Notes under the pieces: model-generated
What the model saw: only the letters and a program-made list of their open reading frames with translations
The model's database searches: none
Told to the model about the DNA's origin: nothing
Part shown: one piece after another, positions 25,836 to 35,644 of the stretch
Layout of the letters: each line of letters opens with the position of its first letter
Position numbering within the stretch: position 1 is the first letter of the stretch
NCBI GenBank assembly: GCA_026989355.1
Contig: JALSJM010000010.1
Coordinates: forward strand, 1-64,000
From: Paracoccaceae bacterium
GTDB taxonomy: Bacteria; Pseudomonadota; Alphaproteobacteria; Rhodobacterales; Rhodobacteraceae
Direction: 5' to 3'
Length of the DNA: 64,000 nt
Translations under genes and position numbers: made by a program

Positions 25836-26432
25836 GTTTTCTCTTTGCACAGCGCATTTCTTCCGGCCCCTGGCGGGGCGGCGGCATCTGCGGTGTGGCT
25901 TGTCTGGGCGAATGCGGACGCTTCGGAACATTGCATGCCGGCTCTTTCGGGCTGGCGGGCATGTCCGGTTTCTCTCTTGCGTCTCATCGCGGTTCTGTCT
26001 CCGACGCCGTTTCCAGGCGTCAACTCCTGCGCCCGGCCTTGATTGGCATTGCGGGCAAACTTCCGGCCTTGCGGCCATATCGGTCTGTTCTGATATGCAG
26101 TGATAGTGCTCTGCCTTGCCTCAGAAACAGCGAAACCTTTTTGCGGTGGCGTATCCGCGCCGGAGCGCGCGATCCACCTTCCGATGAACATAAGGGGGAT
26201 ACGAGGGCAATTACAATGGGGAAATTTCGGTGCACCGCAAACAATGGGTTTCCACCCCCTGCACCGGCCGGAAAAGCCTGTTCCTTCCCGTGCCTGTCCT
26301 GCCGGCCCGGGCGCTGCGTGCCGGCGCAAGGGCCGGCACGTTGCCACTGGCAGCGGAAACGGCAGAAGGCTTCCCTGCCCCACCGGGCGCAACCCGGCGG
26401 TCTTGTGCGGCTTTGAAGGCCCGGAAAGGCGG
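25836..26432 (-). other. Long leader and promoter region of rne
   Basis: About 600 bp without a gene between rne and dctD, both on the minus strand. A good promoter lies at 26188-26216, which predicts an untranslated leader of ~345 bases. E. coli RNase E controls its own message through such a leader; a similar role here is inference. Confidence 0.55.
26188..26216 (-). promoter_or_regulatory. rne: Probable sigma-70-type promoter of rne
   Basis: On the minus strand TTGTAA (26211-26216) and TTATGT (26188-26193) are separated by exactly 17 bases, in one of the few A+T-rich patches of the region. Confidence 0.5.
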
Positions 26433-27776
26433 CTAGAGATAGTCGGACCGCTGAAGCCCGTATTTCGCCATCTTTTCGTTCAGGGTGCGGCGGGGCAGGC
26501 GCAGCTCTTCCATTACCTTCACGATCGAACCCTTGTGGCGGCGCATGGTGTTGTCGATCAGCATCCGTTCGAAAGCCTCGACATATTCCTTCAGCGGCTT
26601 GCCCTCGGTGGTCATCACCGGTTCGAATTCCTCGTTATCGGCCATCAGCAACGAGGAGATCGTGCCGCTGCCACGCCTGTTCTGCAGCACTGCCCGTTCG
26701 GCCAGGTTGATCAGCTGACGCACATTGCCCGCCCAGGGCGCCTGGAGCAGCTGCGCGGCCTCCTGGGCCGATATCTCGGGCACGTCACAGCCGTATTCCT
26801 CGGCGAACTGCTCGCTGTAGCGGGTGAACAGGGTCAGGATGTCCTCGCCGCGCTGGCGCAACGGCGGCAGGGTGATCTTGAGTGCCGCAAGCCGGTAATA
26901 GAGATCGGGGCGCAGGCATTGCTCGCATGTCCTGTCGGCCGACTGCAGGTTGCAGATGGCCACGATCCGGGTTTCTGCCGGTGTTCCCTGTTCGTTGATC
27001 CAGGTCAGCAGGCGAGCCTGCAGCTGAGCCGGCAGGGCATCGACATCCTCAAGCACCAGGGTGCCGCCGCGGGCCTCTTCGACCATCGGGATATAGGCGC
27101 CGTCGAGCACCGGGCCGAACAACCGGCGGGCCAGTTCGTCTTCCTCGTAGGCCGCGCAGGAAATCAACGCAAAAGGCTTGCCGGCACGCGCTCCTGCGGC
27201 GTGCAGCGCATGGGCGACCAGCGTCTTGCCGGTGCCGGTCTCGCCGTCGATCAGCACATGCCCGTCGGCCTGGCCAAGATCCAGGATATCCTCGCGCAGG
27301 CGCTCCATCACCGGCGACGAGCCGATCAGCTTCTTCATCATCACGCTGCCGTCGCCCAGTTCGCGACGCAGCGCCCGGCTGTCAAGCGTCAGCCGCCGCG
27401 CCTGGGTGGCCTTCCTGGCCAGTTCGGTCATCTGATCGGGGTTGAAGGGCTTTTCCAGGAAGTCGAAGGCTCCCACGCGCATCGCCTCGACCGCCATCGG
27501 CACGTCGCCGTGGCCGGTGATCATGATCACCGGCAGGTTGCGGTCGATTCCCATGAGGCGCTTGAGGAACATCATGCCGTCCATGCCCGGCATCTTGATG
27601 TCGCTCACGACCGCGCCGGGATAATCCGGCCCCAGCGCCTTGAGCGCCTCTTCGGCGCTGGCGAATGTTTCGGTTTCGAATCCCGACAGCGCCAGCCACT
27701 GGCTGATCGACTGGCGCATGTCCTGTTCATCGTCCACGATCGCGATCTTCATGGCCTGTGCCATTCCCGCCCTCAT
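26433..27776 (-). CDS. dctD: DctD-like NtrC-family response regulator lacking the GAFTGA loop
   Basis: 447 residues. Receiver domain (IAIVDDEQDM, phospho-Asp in VVSDIKMPGMDG, Lys in FLEKPF), AAA+ domain with Walker A GETGTGKT, and a Fis-type helix-turn-helix (HKGSIVKVMEELRLPRRTLN). Where sigma-54 activators have LFGHxxGAFTGA this protein reads LFGPVLDGAYIPMVEEA, so the sigma-54 contact loop is gone. Walker B is GGTLVLEDV rather than GGTLFLDE. It forms a two-component pair with dctB, coupled by ATGA, and should sense C4-dicarboxylates, but it may act with sigma-70 as R. capsulatus NtrC does. ATG 27776 is used for the overlap; ATGs at 27764 and 27752 are alternatives. Confidence 0.85.
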   Translation of the reverse strand: MRAGMAQAMKIAIVDDEQDMRQSISQWLALSGFETETFASAEEALKALGPDYPGAVVSDIKMPGMDGMMFLKRLMGIDRNLPVIMITGHGDVPMAVEAMRVGAFDFLEKPFNPDQMTELARKATQARRLTLDSRALRRELGDGSVMMKKLIGSSPVMERLREDILDLGQADGHVLIDGETGTGKTLVAHALHAAGARAGKPFALISCAAYEEDELARRLFGPVLDGAYIPMVEEARGGTLVLEDVDALPAQLQARLLTWINEQGTPAETRIVAICNLQSADRTCEQCLRPDLYYRLAALKITLPPLRQRGEDILTLFTRYSEQFAEEYGCDVPEISAQEAAQLLQAPWAGNVRQLINLAERAVLQNRRGSGTISSLLMADNEEFEPVMTTEGKPLKEYVEAFERMLIDNTMRRHKGSIVKVMEELRLPRRTLNEKMAKYGLQRSDYL

Positions 27777-29611
27777 TCAGCTGCTTCCATTCCCTTGTCC
27801 GCACCCTTCCCCGGACCGCCGGCCCCTGCCCCGACATCCTTTGCCTGGCCGCCCCGGCGACCGGCCAGCGGCAGCTGCACCTCGAACACGGCACCGCCGC
27901 CCGATGCATTTCGCGCCGTGAGTCGCCCGCCGAAGTCGTTCACGATCCCCGATGAAATGGCAAGCCCCAACCCCACCCCGTCGCCGGGCTGCTTGGTAGT
28001 GTAGAACGGCTCGAACAGGTTTTCCAGATTCTCGATGCCGGTTCCGTTGTCGCGCACCGTGAGCGTGGCCATGTCTCCGGCGGTCAGCAGGATGTCCACC
28101 TGGGGATCCTGCACCCCCTTGGTGGCATCGATCGCATTGCGCAGGAGATTCACGATCACCTGTTCCAGACGCACCTGATCGGCCATCACCATCACCGGAT
28201 CGGGCGGCAGCGTCTTGGTGATCTTCACCTGCCGCTGCTTCAGTTGCGGCTCCATCATCGACACCGAAGAATCCACTGCAGCCCTTGCATCCAGGGCTTC
28301 GAGCGCGTCTTTCCCCTTGCGCGCATAGCTTTTCAGCTGACGCGTGATCGCCCCCATCCGGTTGATCAGGTCGTCGATCCGCTGGAAGGCGGCAACGGCC
28401 TCTTCATTGCGCTTGCGCCTGAGCAGCAGCCGCGCCCCCGCAAGATAGGTTTTCATCGCGGCCAGCGGCTGATTCAGTTCGTGGCTGACGGCAGCCGACA
28501 TTTCACCCAGAGCTGCCAGTTTCGAACTTTGGGCAAGGGTCTGCTCGGCTACTTCCAGGTGTTTTTCGGCCTTTTTTCGCTCGGCGATTTCCCGCTGTAG
28601 GCGTTGGTTCAGAAGGCGAAGTTCCGCCGATTCCTTCTGAAACAGGCGCGAGCGCAGAACCGCGCGCCGCGACATCAGGTAAAAGGCCAGCGCCAGAAGC
28701 ACCGCGAATCCCATGATCTCGAGCGCCAGAACCGCATTCACCCGCTCGCGCACCGACGCATGATTGGTGAACGAAGTGATCGTCCAGCCCTGGAACGGAA
28801 TCCGCTTTCCCTGCCGCATCACCGCCTTGCCGCTGATATAGGCATCGGCCGGCGGCATTGCCCAGTCGGTCGTGACCTGGAAGGCCCGCGCGATGGCCGA
28901 GGGGGGCGAACGCAGCTGCAATGCCTCTTCCTCTTTCAGCCCACGCCATTTCGGCTCGGTCGAAAGGATGATACGGCCTTCACTGTCGGTGACCATTACC
29001 GCATCCGAAATCCCTGCCCAGCTGCTTTCGAACTGCCCGAGATCCACATGCACCACGATCACGCCGATACTGCTGCCCACCACTTCCATCTTGCGCGAAT
29101 AGGTGAAATCGATGCCGCCGCTTTCGTTGCGGCTGGTGGTGAACACGGTATCGTTGTTGCGCAGGGCCTCGATGAAATAGGGGGCCGAGCGATGCACCGA
29201 GCCCAGGAGGTTGCGATCGCTCGCTGCCACTACCCGGCCGCTCTGATCAAGCAGCATCAGAGACTTGACGCCTATCTCCTCGAGATAGGAGATCAGCCGG
29301 CCCGAACTCTGCGAAAAATCTCCCGAGTTCAACGCCCCGATCAGCACCGGATCGCGGGCCAGCAGCTTGGGCACGATCGAACTGCGCTTGAGTTCGCTCA
29401 GCAGGTTGCCGGAATAGAGCGCAAGCCGCAGATTGGCACGGTTCCTGGTGGTTTCGTTGAACCGCTCGGTAAGCCACAGGTTCGAAATGTAGATGACCAC
29501 CACGGCCAGCACGCACAGGCCTCCCACCACCAGCCGCGCCAGCCAGCGCCGGTTGTTCCTGCCGTCTGGCGAAGCGGCGGCACCGGCCTTTTCCGTCTGC
29601 TCGACAACCAT
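27773..29611 (-). CDS. dctB: DctB-like sensor histidine kinase
   Basis: 612 residues. TM1 (LARLVVGGLCVLAVVVIYIS, ~25-45), a ~250-residue periplasmic Cache-type sensor, TM2 (IMGFAVLLALAFYLMSRRAV), a coiled coil, the H box AAVSHELNQPLAAMKTYLAG, the N box VNLLRNAIDATKG and the G1 box VRDNGTGIENLENLFEPF. Its order with dctD matches Rhizobium dctBD, which senses succinate, fumarate or malate and turns on the DctA or DctPQM carrier. No carrier gene is in this window. The overlap of stop and next start couples the pair. Confidence 0.88.
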   Translation of the reverse strand: MVVEQTEKAGAAASPDGRNNRRWLARLVVGGLCVLAVVVIYISNLWLTERFNETTRNRANLRLALYSGNLLSELKRSSIVPKLLARDPVLIGALNSGDFSQSSGRLISYLEEIGVKSLMLLDQSGRVVAASDRNLLGSVHRSAPYFIEALRNNDTVFTTSRNESGGIDFTYSRKMEVVGSSIGVIVVHVDLGQFESSWAGISDAVMVTDSEGRIILSTEPKWRGLKEEEALQLRSPPSAIARAFQVTTDWAMPPADAYISGKAVMRQGKRIPFQGWTITSFTNHASVRERVNAVLALEIMGFAVLLALAFYLMSRRAVLRSRLFQKESAELRLLNQRLQREIAERKKAEKHLEVAEQTLAQSSKLAALGEMSAAVSHELNQPLAAMKTYLAGARLLLRRKRNEEAVAAFQRIDDLINRMGAITRQLKSYARKGKDALEALDARAAVDSSVSMMEPQLKQRQVKITKTLPPDPVMVMADQVRLEQVIVNLLRNAIDATKGVQDPQVDILLTAGDMATLTVRDNGTGIENLENLFEPFYTTKQPGDGVGLGLAISSGIVNDFGGRLTARNASGGGAVFEVQLPLAGRRGGQAKDVGAGAGGPGKGADKGMEAAE

Positions 29612-29718
29612 GCTCCGAATCTACGCCGGATATCCCCTGCGCTCAAGCACAGGCTGACGACAACACCGAAAGGCGCATATCACGCACCCCATGGCCCCAT
29701 GCCGGGAATGAGCAGGAT

Positions 29719-30387
29719 TCAGGCGCTCTCCAGAATCCCGGCAACGGCGCGAAACAGGCGCAGCCCGTCTTCACCCCCCAGGCGGGGATCACTGCAGCGC
29801 TCGGGATGGGGCATCATCCCCAGCACCCGGCGGTTTGCACTCAGCACCCCGGCGATGTCGGCCAGCGAACCGTTCGGGTTGTCGGCATAGGTGAAGGCGA
29901 TGCGGTCCTCGTCCTGCAGCCGGGCCAGGGTTCCGGGATCGGCGGTATAGTTGCCGTCGTGGTGCGCGATCGGCACGGTGATCTCCTCGCCCGGCGCATA
30001 AAGGCGGGTAAAGGCGCTGTCAGTGGTGGCCACCCGCAGCCGTTCGGAACGGCACAGGAACTTCAGCCCCGCGTTGCGCATCAGTGCTCCCGGCAGCAGG
30101 CCGGTTTCGGTCAGCACCTGAAAGCCATTGCAGATTCCGAGCACATGGCCGCCCGCCCCGGCAAAATCCACAACCGCCCGCATGACCGGCGAACGCGCCG
30201 CAATGGCCCCGCAGCGCAGGTAATCGCCAAAGGAAAAACCGCCGGGAATGCCGATCACGTCAAGCCCCTTCGGCAGGCCGGTTTCCTTGTGCCAGACACG
30301 CGTGACCCTTGCCCCCGCCGCCGCGAAGGCCACCGCCAGATCGCGGTCGCAGTTCGAACCGGGAAATTCGATCACGCCGGCCCGCAT
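29719..30387 (-). CDS. purQ: Phosphoribosylformylglycinamidine synthase, glutaminase subunit
   Basis: 222 residues. [20 protein letters not shown], the nucleophile GICNGFQVL and the His/Glu MMPHPER show a class I amidotransferase, PurQ. It supplies ammonia to PurL for FGAM in purine synthesis. Two ATGs are adjacent (30390 and 30387); 30387 has better spacing to GAGGTGG and shares one base with the purS stop. Last gene of purC-purS-purQ. Confidence 0.95.
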   Translation of the reverse strand: MRAGVIEFPGSNCDRDLAVAFAAAGARVTRVWHKETGLPKGLDVIGIPGGFSFGDYLRCGAIAARSPVMRAVVDFAGAGGHVLGICNGFQVLTETGLLPGALMRNAGLKFLCRSERLRVATTDSAFTRLYAPGEEITVPIAHHDGNYTADPGTLARLQDEDRIAFTYADNPNGSLADIAGVLSANRRVLGMMPHPERCSDPRLGGEDGLRLFRAVAGILESA

Positions 30388-30626
30388 CATTCCACCTCGA
30401 TCTCGTAGCTTTCGATTACCGTGTTGGCGAGCAGCCTCTCGCACATTTCCGCAGCGGCGGCGCGGGCGGCTTCGGGGTCGGTTTCGGCCAGGTCAAGCAC
30501 GATCAGCTTGCCCTGACGAACAGTTTCGACCCCTTCGAACCCAAGTGTGCCCAGCGCGTGGCGGATCGCTTCCCCCTGCGGATCAAGCACCCCCTGCCGC
30601 AGCATGACCTTCACCACAACCTTCAT
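30387..30626 (-). CDS. purS: Phosphoribosylformylglycinamidine synthase subunit PurS
   Basis: 79 residues. [19 protein letters not shown] opens the small PurS fold and KLIVLDLAE follows. It bridges PurL and PurQ in the three-part FGAM synthase. ATG 30626 matches the family length; the longer frame is not homologous. Placed 38 bp after purC. Confidence 0.95.
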   Translation of the reverse strand: MKVVVKVMLRQGVLDPQGEAIRHALGTLGFEGVETVRQGKLIVLDLAETDPEAARAAAAEMCERLLANTVIESYEIEVE

Positions 30627-30664
30627 CGCCTGTCCCCCATTTCCGGCCCCGGGCGGCCGGTGCC

Positions 30665-31429
30665 TCAGTTCACCAGCCGCGGCCTTGGATTTTCGCCGTT
30701 CCCCCCCTTGGGCAGAACGCCAAGACGGCGTGCAACCTCGGTATAGGCATCGGCCAGATCGCCAAGATCGCGGCGAAACACATCCTTGTCCAGTTTCCGC
30801 CCGGTCTCGATATCCCACAGGCGACAACTGTCGGGGCTGATCTCGTCGGCCACGATCAGGCGCTGATAGTCGCCATCCCAGACACGGCCGATCTCGATCT
30901 TGAAATCGACCAGACGGATGCCAACGGCCAGCATCACGCCGGAAAGAAAATCGTTGACCCTGAGTGCCAGCGCCACCATGTCGTCAAGATCCTGCTGGCT
31001 GGCCCAGCCAAAGGCGATGATATGTTCCTCGCTCACCAGCGGATCGCCCAGGCTGTCGTCCTTGTAGCAGAATTCCACGATCGGACGCGGCAGCTGAGTG
31101 CCCTCCTCGATCCCCAGCCGCTTGCCAAGCGAACCGGCGGCGAAATTGCGCACGATCACCTCGAGCGGAATGATCTCGACCTGGCGGATCAACTGTTCGC
31201 GCATGTTCAGGCGCTTGATGAAATGATTGGGAACGCCGATCGCGGTCAGTCCGCGCATGAAAAATTCGCTGAGACGGTTGTTGAGGGCGCCCTTGCCGTC
31301 GATCACCGCCTTCTTTTCCGCATTATAGGCGGTAGCATCATCCTTGAAATACTGCACGAGGGTTCCCGGCTCGGGGCCCTCGTAAAGGATTTTCGCCTTG
31401 CCTTCGTAAAGTATCTTGCGCCGTGACAT
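30665..31429 (-). CDS. purC: SAICAR synthetase
   Basis: 254 residues, the usual bacterial length. [20 protein letters not shown], the ATP-binding [25 protein letters not shown] and VDFKIEIGR are intact. It joins CAIR and aspartate in purine synthesis. First gene of purC-purS-purQ, divergent from the zeta-subunit gene across 246 bp. Confidence 0.97.
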   Translation of the reverse strand: MSRRKILYEGKAKILYEGPEPGTLVQYFKDDATAYNAEKKAVIDGKGALNNRLSEFFMRGLTAIGVPNHFIKRLNMREQLIRQVEIIPLEVIVRNFAAGSLGKRLGIEEGTQLPRPIVEFCYKDDSLGDPLVSEEHIIAFGWASQQDLDDMVALALRVNDFLSGVMLAVGIRLVDFKIEIGRVWDGDYQRLIVADEISPDSCRLWDIETGRKLDKDVFRRDLGDLADAYTEVARRLGVLPKGGNGENPRPRLVN

Positions 31430-31675
31430 GCCCTATCCGATCATCATGCAGGACCGCCCCCGTTCCCGCCTGCGGTTTCCTTTCCGAGCCTATAAGCGAA
31501 GCCCCGGAACACCGCAAGAACGGGCTGGTGCCGGTCCTGCGGCACACCGCCACGCAAACAGCGCCGAAGCGGGCACGGATGCATGCGAAACGCGGCAATC
31601 GCTGCCGGGGCTTGAAGAACCGGGGCGGGACGGTCATATCTGGCATGACGCCACAGCAGCCCAGAAGAGGACACG

Positions 31676-31993
31676 ATGGATATTTTCGACGAACGGGAAA
31701 CCGCATTCGAAGCCAAGTTCGCCCACGACCAGGAAATGCAGTTCAAGGCCGAGGTGCGTGCCGCCAGATGCCTGGCTGCCTGGGCGGCGGAATTGCTGGG
31801 CAAGAAGGATGACGAGATCGGCTCCTATACGCAGGAGGTGATCCGCGCCGATCTCGAGGAAGCCGGCCCCGAAGATGTGATCGGAAAGGTTGCCGGAGAT
31901 CTGGAGGGAATCAGATCCACCGACGAGGTGCGCCGGAAACACCGCGAATGCCTCGGAAAGGCCAAGGCGGAACTGCTGGAAGAAAAAGACTGA
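31676..31993 (+). CDS. F1-ATPase inhibitor zeta subunit (DUF1476)
   Basis: 105 residues, mostly helical. MDIFDERETAFEAKFAHDQE is the hallmark N-terminus. In Paracoccus denitrificans the zeta subunit blocks ATP hydrolysis by F1Fo through this N-terminal region. AGAGGACACG precedes the ATG. The divergent place next to purC is common in Rhodobacterales. Confidence 0.92.
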   Translation: MDIFDERETAFEAKFAHDQEMQFKAEVRAARCLAAWAAELLGKKDDEIGSYTQEVIRADLEEAGPEDVIGKVAGDLEGIRSTDEVRRKHRECLGKAKAELLEEKD

Positions 31994-32139
31994 CAGCACC
32001 AGGCCGGCTCCCGCCCCCTGCAAAGGGGGATTGCAGCCATTGTTTCGAAATCTAATGATTAACCAGGCCGAAACCACGGCCTGATACCCCTTCCCGGCAG
32101 GATCACATCTGATCGCCACGCCAGGCGGAAGGGGGTTTC

Positions 32140-34320
32140 GTGCCGAACCGAATACCGATTGCATCTCGTGCGGCGCCGTCCGGGCTTGCCCGCAGGCAGA
32201 TCCTGAAACAGGGCTTCATGCTGTTCGGGGCGGTTGCCCTTGTCGTTCTGTTCCGCGAACGTCTGCTGGCGCTCGACATGCCGACCGTCTGGACAGGGCT
32301 GCACCAGACAAGCCCGGCGCAATGGGCCGCGGCGATGGTGGCAACCATGGTCAGCTTCTGGGCCGTGGGGCACTATGATGCAGTGCTGCACCGGGCACTT
32401 GATACCGGAATCGGCGAACGGCAGGCGCGCCGGGCCGGCATCACCGCCATCGCCCTGTCGCAAACCATCGGTTTCGGGGTGCTGAGCGGCGCGCTGGTGC
32501 GCTGGCGGCTGCTGCCGGGGCTCGGATTCTGGCAGGCGGTGCAGCTTTCGGCACTGGTTGCCCTGTCATTCATGGCGGCCTGGGCTCTGATCGGCAGCGT
32601 AGTGCTGCTTGTCCTGCCTTCTGCCCTGCCGCAGGCCAGGCTTCTGGGTGGCACGGTTCTGACCGTCTGCATCCTGCTGATGCTGCTGCGGATTCTGTAT
32701 CCGCAACTGTCATTGCGGGGCCTGCATCTGCCGCGTCTGCCGATGATCCGCGAAGTCACCCGACTGGCCGCACTCGACACCTTCGCGGCGGCGATGGTGT
32801 TCTATGCCCTGCTGCCCGCGCAGACCGGTCTTGATTTCGCACTGTTCTTCCCTGCCTTTCTGCTGGCCTTCGGGGCCGGGCTTGTCTCGGGCACGCCAGG
32901 CGGCATGGGGCCGTTCGAAATCGCGCTGATCGCACTGCTGCCCCAGGTGCCGGCTGAATCCCTGATGAGCGCCGCAATCGGCTATCGCGCGGTCTACTAC
33001 GCCCTGCCCGCGATACTGGCGGTTCCGGTCCTTGCAAAAGGCGCCGCGCCACGCACGTGGCCAAGCGCAAAGGCACTGAATTTCCGGAAAATCCCTGCCC
33101 GTCCCGTGCTCTCTCCGAAAATCGAGAACCTGATCGCCAACGCCCCGATGGCCGAAGCGAACCTTCTGCGCCAGGGCGGAAAAGCCCTGCTGTCGCGCAG
33201 CGGTGGCCCGACAGCCCTGATGGTTGCACGTCCCGGGCAATCGATCGTGGCGCTGCGCGACCCGCTGGCCGGCAACCATGACGAGGCGGTCGCCATTCTT
33301 CGTCAGGCGGCCTGCCGTTCCTTGCGGATTGCCGCCTTCTACAAATGCAGCGCCCGGCAGGCGGTGGCTGCGCGGCGTGCCGGGTTCTTCGTTCGCCCCA
33401 TCGCCCGGGAAACCTGGCTCGATCCCCGCAGCTTCGACGAGAGCGCGCCCGGCCTGCGTCAACTGCGGCGCAAGCTGCGCAAGGCGCGCGCCGGCGATGT
33501 TGCCATCCTGTGTTCGACCGGCCCCCTGCCGCTTGCCGACATGGCGCGTATCAATGCGGAATGGACAGCCAGGCAGGGCGGCGAACGCGGTTTTTCCATG
33601 GGGTATTTCTGTCCGACCCTGATACAGTCACAGCGCGTATATCTCGCCTATGCAGGAGGCAGGCTGGAAGGATTCATCACTGTCAATCAGGTAAACCGGG
33701 AACGGTCTCTCGACCTGATGCGTCAGGCCGCGGATGCGCCGGAAGGGCTCACGCATGCTCTTGTCACCGCCGCCATCCGCGATGCGGCCGTCTGCGGCTG
33801 CACCCGGTTTTCCCTTGCAGCAGTTCCGCTGCTTCCCGAGCGGATTGCCGGCCGCAAGGGGGTGCGCAGCCTGACTGTCTTTCTCGACCGCTTGTACAAC
33901 AGCATCTCGGGCGGGCGCGGCCTTGGCCAGTTCAAATCCGCTTTCGGGCCACACTGGCAAACCCTCTACATGGCGGCTCCCTCACGAAGCGCCCTGCTGC
34001 TGGCGGCAATCGATATCCGCCATGCGGTGATACACCCGGAAACTGCGGAACCGGCGGCGGGCGAAGCGGGAAGGGGGCGGACAAGCGATCGACCGGCACA
34101 CACGCGCACTGCACGCAGTCCGGCAGGGCACCGGTCCGGGGCCCTGTGGTGGCAACCGCAACAATGCATTGGCAGGCTTCTGCGCACCGGCAACCGCAAG
34201 AAAGACAACCGGGCCTCCGAAAGCACGCAAGCGGGCACCGAACCCGCAGCGGCACATGCCCGGCACAAAACACCCGCCTTGTACTCTTGTTCCGGTCAGG
34301 CCGATGCACCGTCTTCATGA
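32140..34320 (+). CDS. MprF-like membrane protein with phosphatidylglycerol lysyltransferase-type domain
   Basis: 726 residues. About eight membrane helices (~25-330), with FGAGLVSGTPGGMGPFEIAL resembling the flippase part of MprF. The cytoplasmic domain (~345-640) is DUF2156-like: LMVARPGQSIVALRDPLAGN, GFSMGYFCPTL and GGRGLGQFKSAFGPHW. The family adds amino acids to phosphatidylglycerol. GTG 32140 follows GGAAGGGGG. The last ~85 residues are Arg/Ala/Thr-rich and do not resemble the family; they may result from loss of a normal stop. Confidence 0.78.
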   Translation: MPNRIPIASRAAPSGLARRQILKQGFMLFGAVALVVLFRERLLALDMPTVWTGLHQTSPAQWAAAMVATMVSFWAVGHYDAVLHRALDTGIGERQARRAGITAIALSQTIGFGVLSGALVRWRLLPGLGFWQAVQLSALVALSFMAAWALIGSVVLLVLPSALPQARLLGGTVLTVCILLMLLRILYPQLSLRGLHLPRLPMIREVTRLAALDTFAAAMVFYALLPAQTGLDFALFFPAFLLAFGAGLVSGTPGGMGPFEIALIALLPQVPAESLMSAAIGYRAVYYALPAILAVPVLAKGAAPRTWPSAKALNFRKIPARPVLSPKIENLIANAPMAEANLLRQGGKALLSRSGGPTALMVARPGQSIVALRDPLAGNHDEAVAILRQAACRSLRIAAFYKCSARQAVAARRAGFFVRPIARETWLDPRSFDESAPGLRQLRRKLRKARAGDVAILCSTGPLPLADMARINAEWTARQGGERGFSMGYFCPTLIQSQRVYLAYAGGRLEGFITVNQVNRERSLDLMRQAADAPEGLTHALVTAAIRDAAVCGCTRFSLAAVPLLPERIAGRKGVRSLTVFLDRLYNSISGGRGLGQFKSAFGPHWQTLYMAAPSRSALLLAAIDIRHAVIHPETAEPAAGEAGRGRTSDRPAHTRTARSPAGHRSGALWWQPQQCIGRLLRTGNRKKDNRASESTQAGTEPAAAHARHKTPALYSCSGQADAPSS

Positions 34321-34432
34321 TCATCATGATGAATATGGGTTTGCGTTGCTCCGCGCATCGTGGCATTCCCTGCGCCAAGGGCCGCCCCTGCCGGGGAGGC
34401 TGCCGTGATCATTTGCCCCGAGAGGCCGACTC

Positions 34433-35455
34433 ATGCCGAATGCCCTCGCCAGAATGCTGGCCGAACGAGACTGGATTCTCGCTGATGGTGCCACCGGAAC
34501 CAACCTGTTCAACATGGGCCTGAGTTCCGGCGATGCTCCGGAGCTGTGGAATGTCGAGGCCCCTGACAAGATCCGCGCGCTCTACCGCGGCGCGGTCGAG
34601 GCGGGGAGTGATCTGTTCCTGACCAATACCTTCGGCGGCAATGCTTCCCGCCTGAAACTTCACGGGGCCGAGAAGCGGGTGCGCGAACTGTCCCGGGCCG
34701 GGGCCGAACTGGCCCGCGAGATCGCCGATGGCGCCGGGCGGCCGGTAGTGGTGGCCGGCTCGGTCGGCCCCACGGGTGATATCATGGAGCCGATGGGCAC
34801 CCTTACCCATGCGCTGGCCGTCGAGATGTTCCACGAACAGGCTGAGGGTCTGAAGGAAGGCGGAACTGATGTGCTGTGGCTCGAAACCATTTCGGCACCC
34901 GAAGAGTTTCGCGCCGCCGCCGAAGCCTTTGCGCTGGCCGACATGCCCTGGTGCGGCACCATGAGCTTTGATACAGCCGGACGCACCATGATGGGTGTAA
35001 CCTCGGCGGCAATGGTGGATCTTGTGGAAGGGCTGCCCCATCCACCACTGGCCTATGGCGCCAATTGCGGCGTCGGTGCGGCCGACCTGCTGCGCACGGT
35101 GCTGGGATTTGCAGCCCAGGGCTCGGAACGACCGATCATCGCCAAGGGAAACGCCGGCATCCCGAAATACGTGCACGGCCACATCCACTATGACGGCACC
35201 CCCGAACTGATGGCCGACTATGCGGTTCTGGCGCGCGACTGCGGCGCGACGATCATCGGAGGCTGCTGCGGCACGACCCCGGATCACCTGCGCGCCATGC
35301 GCGAAGCGCTCGAAACCCGCCCCGGGAATTCTTCACGCCCCTCGCTGGAAGATATCGCCGCGGCACTCGGGGGATTTTCCTCGGCCTCTGACGGTACCGA
35401 CGGCAACGCCCCCGCCCCCCGTCGCAGCCGGCGCCGCGGCCGGGAACGGCGATAG
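34433..35455 (+). CDS. Homocysteine S-methyltransferase, subunit of a split methionine synthase
   Basis: 340 residues. DGATGTNLFNMGLSSGDAPE opens the homocysteine-methyltransferase barrel. The zinc cysteines are in YGANCGVGAAD and IIGGCCGTTPDHL. The corrinoid-protein and DUF1638 genes follow on the same strand. In Rhodobacterales such genes, often labelled betaine-homocysteine methyltransferase, work as the homocysteine part of a cobalamin methionine synthase. The C-terminal ~40 residues are a basic Arg-rich tail. Betaine as donor cannot be excluded. Confidence 0.8.
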   Translation: MPNALARMLAERDWILADGATGTNLFNMGLSSGDAPELWNVEAPDKIRALYRGAVEAGSDLFLTNTFGGNASRLKLHGAEKRVRELSRAGAELAREIADGAGRPVVVAGSVGPTGDIMEPMGTLTHALAVEMFHEQAEGLKEGGTDVLWLETISAPEEFRAAAEAFALADMPWCGTMSFDTAGRTMMGVTSAAMVDLVEGLPHPPLAYGANCGVGAADLLRTVLGFAAQGSERPIIAKGNAGIPKYVHGHIHYDGTPELMADYAVLARDCGATIIGGCCGTTPDHLRAMREALETRPGNSSRPSLEDIAAALGGFSSASDGTDGNAPAPRRSRRRGRERR

Positions 35456-35644
35456 CATGTCGATAGCATAAGGAGCGAAAGAGCAAGGCGCCCAGGTGTC
35501 GGTGGCGAAGCGGGTGATGTCGCAATCCGTCAATCGGGCCGGATGCATGCAAGGCAGGCTTCTCGATGAAGCACCGGCACCGCACCCTCGGCAGGGCACG
35601 GGCCGCGAAGATGCCAGGCACACCCTTCAAACAGGATCCGAACC

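Noticed and set aside
23412-26042. 876-codon frame antisense to rne
   Set aside because: Same effect of biased codons; no homology and no ribosome site. rne is certain.
34321-34432. Possible SAM, SAH or cobalamin riboswitch ahead of the methionine genes
   Set aside because: I looked for the SAM-II core, the SAH-type core and a B12 box and saw none. The leader is GC-rich and can form a hairpin, but that is not enough.
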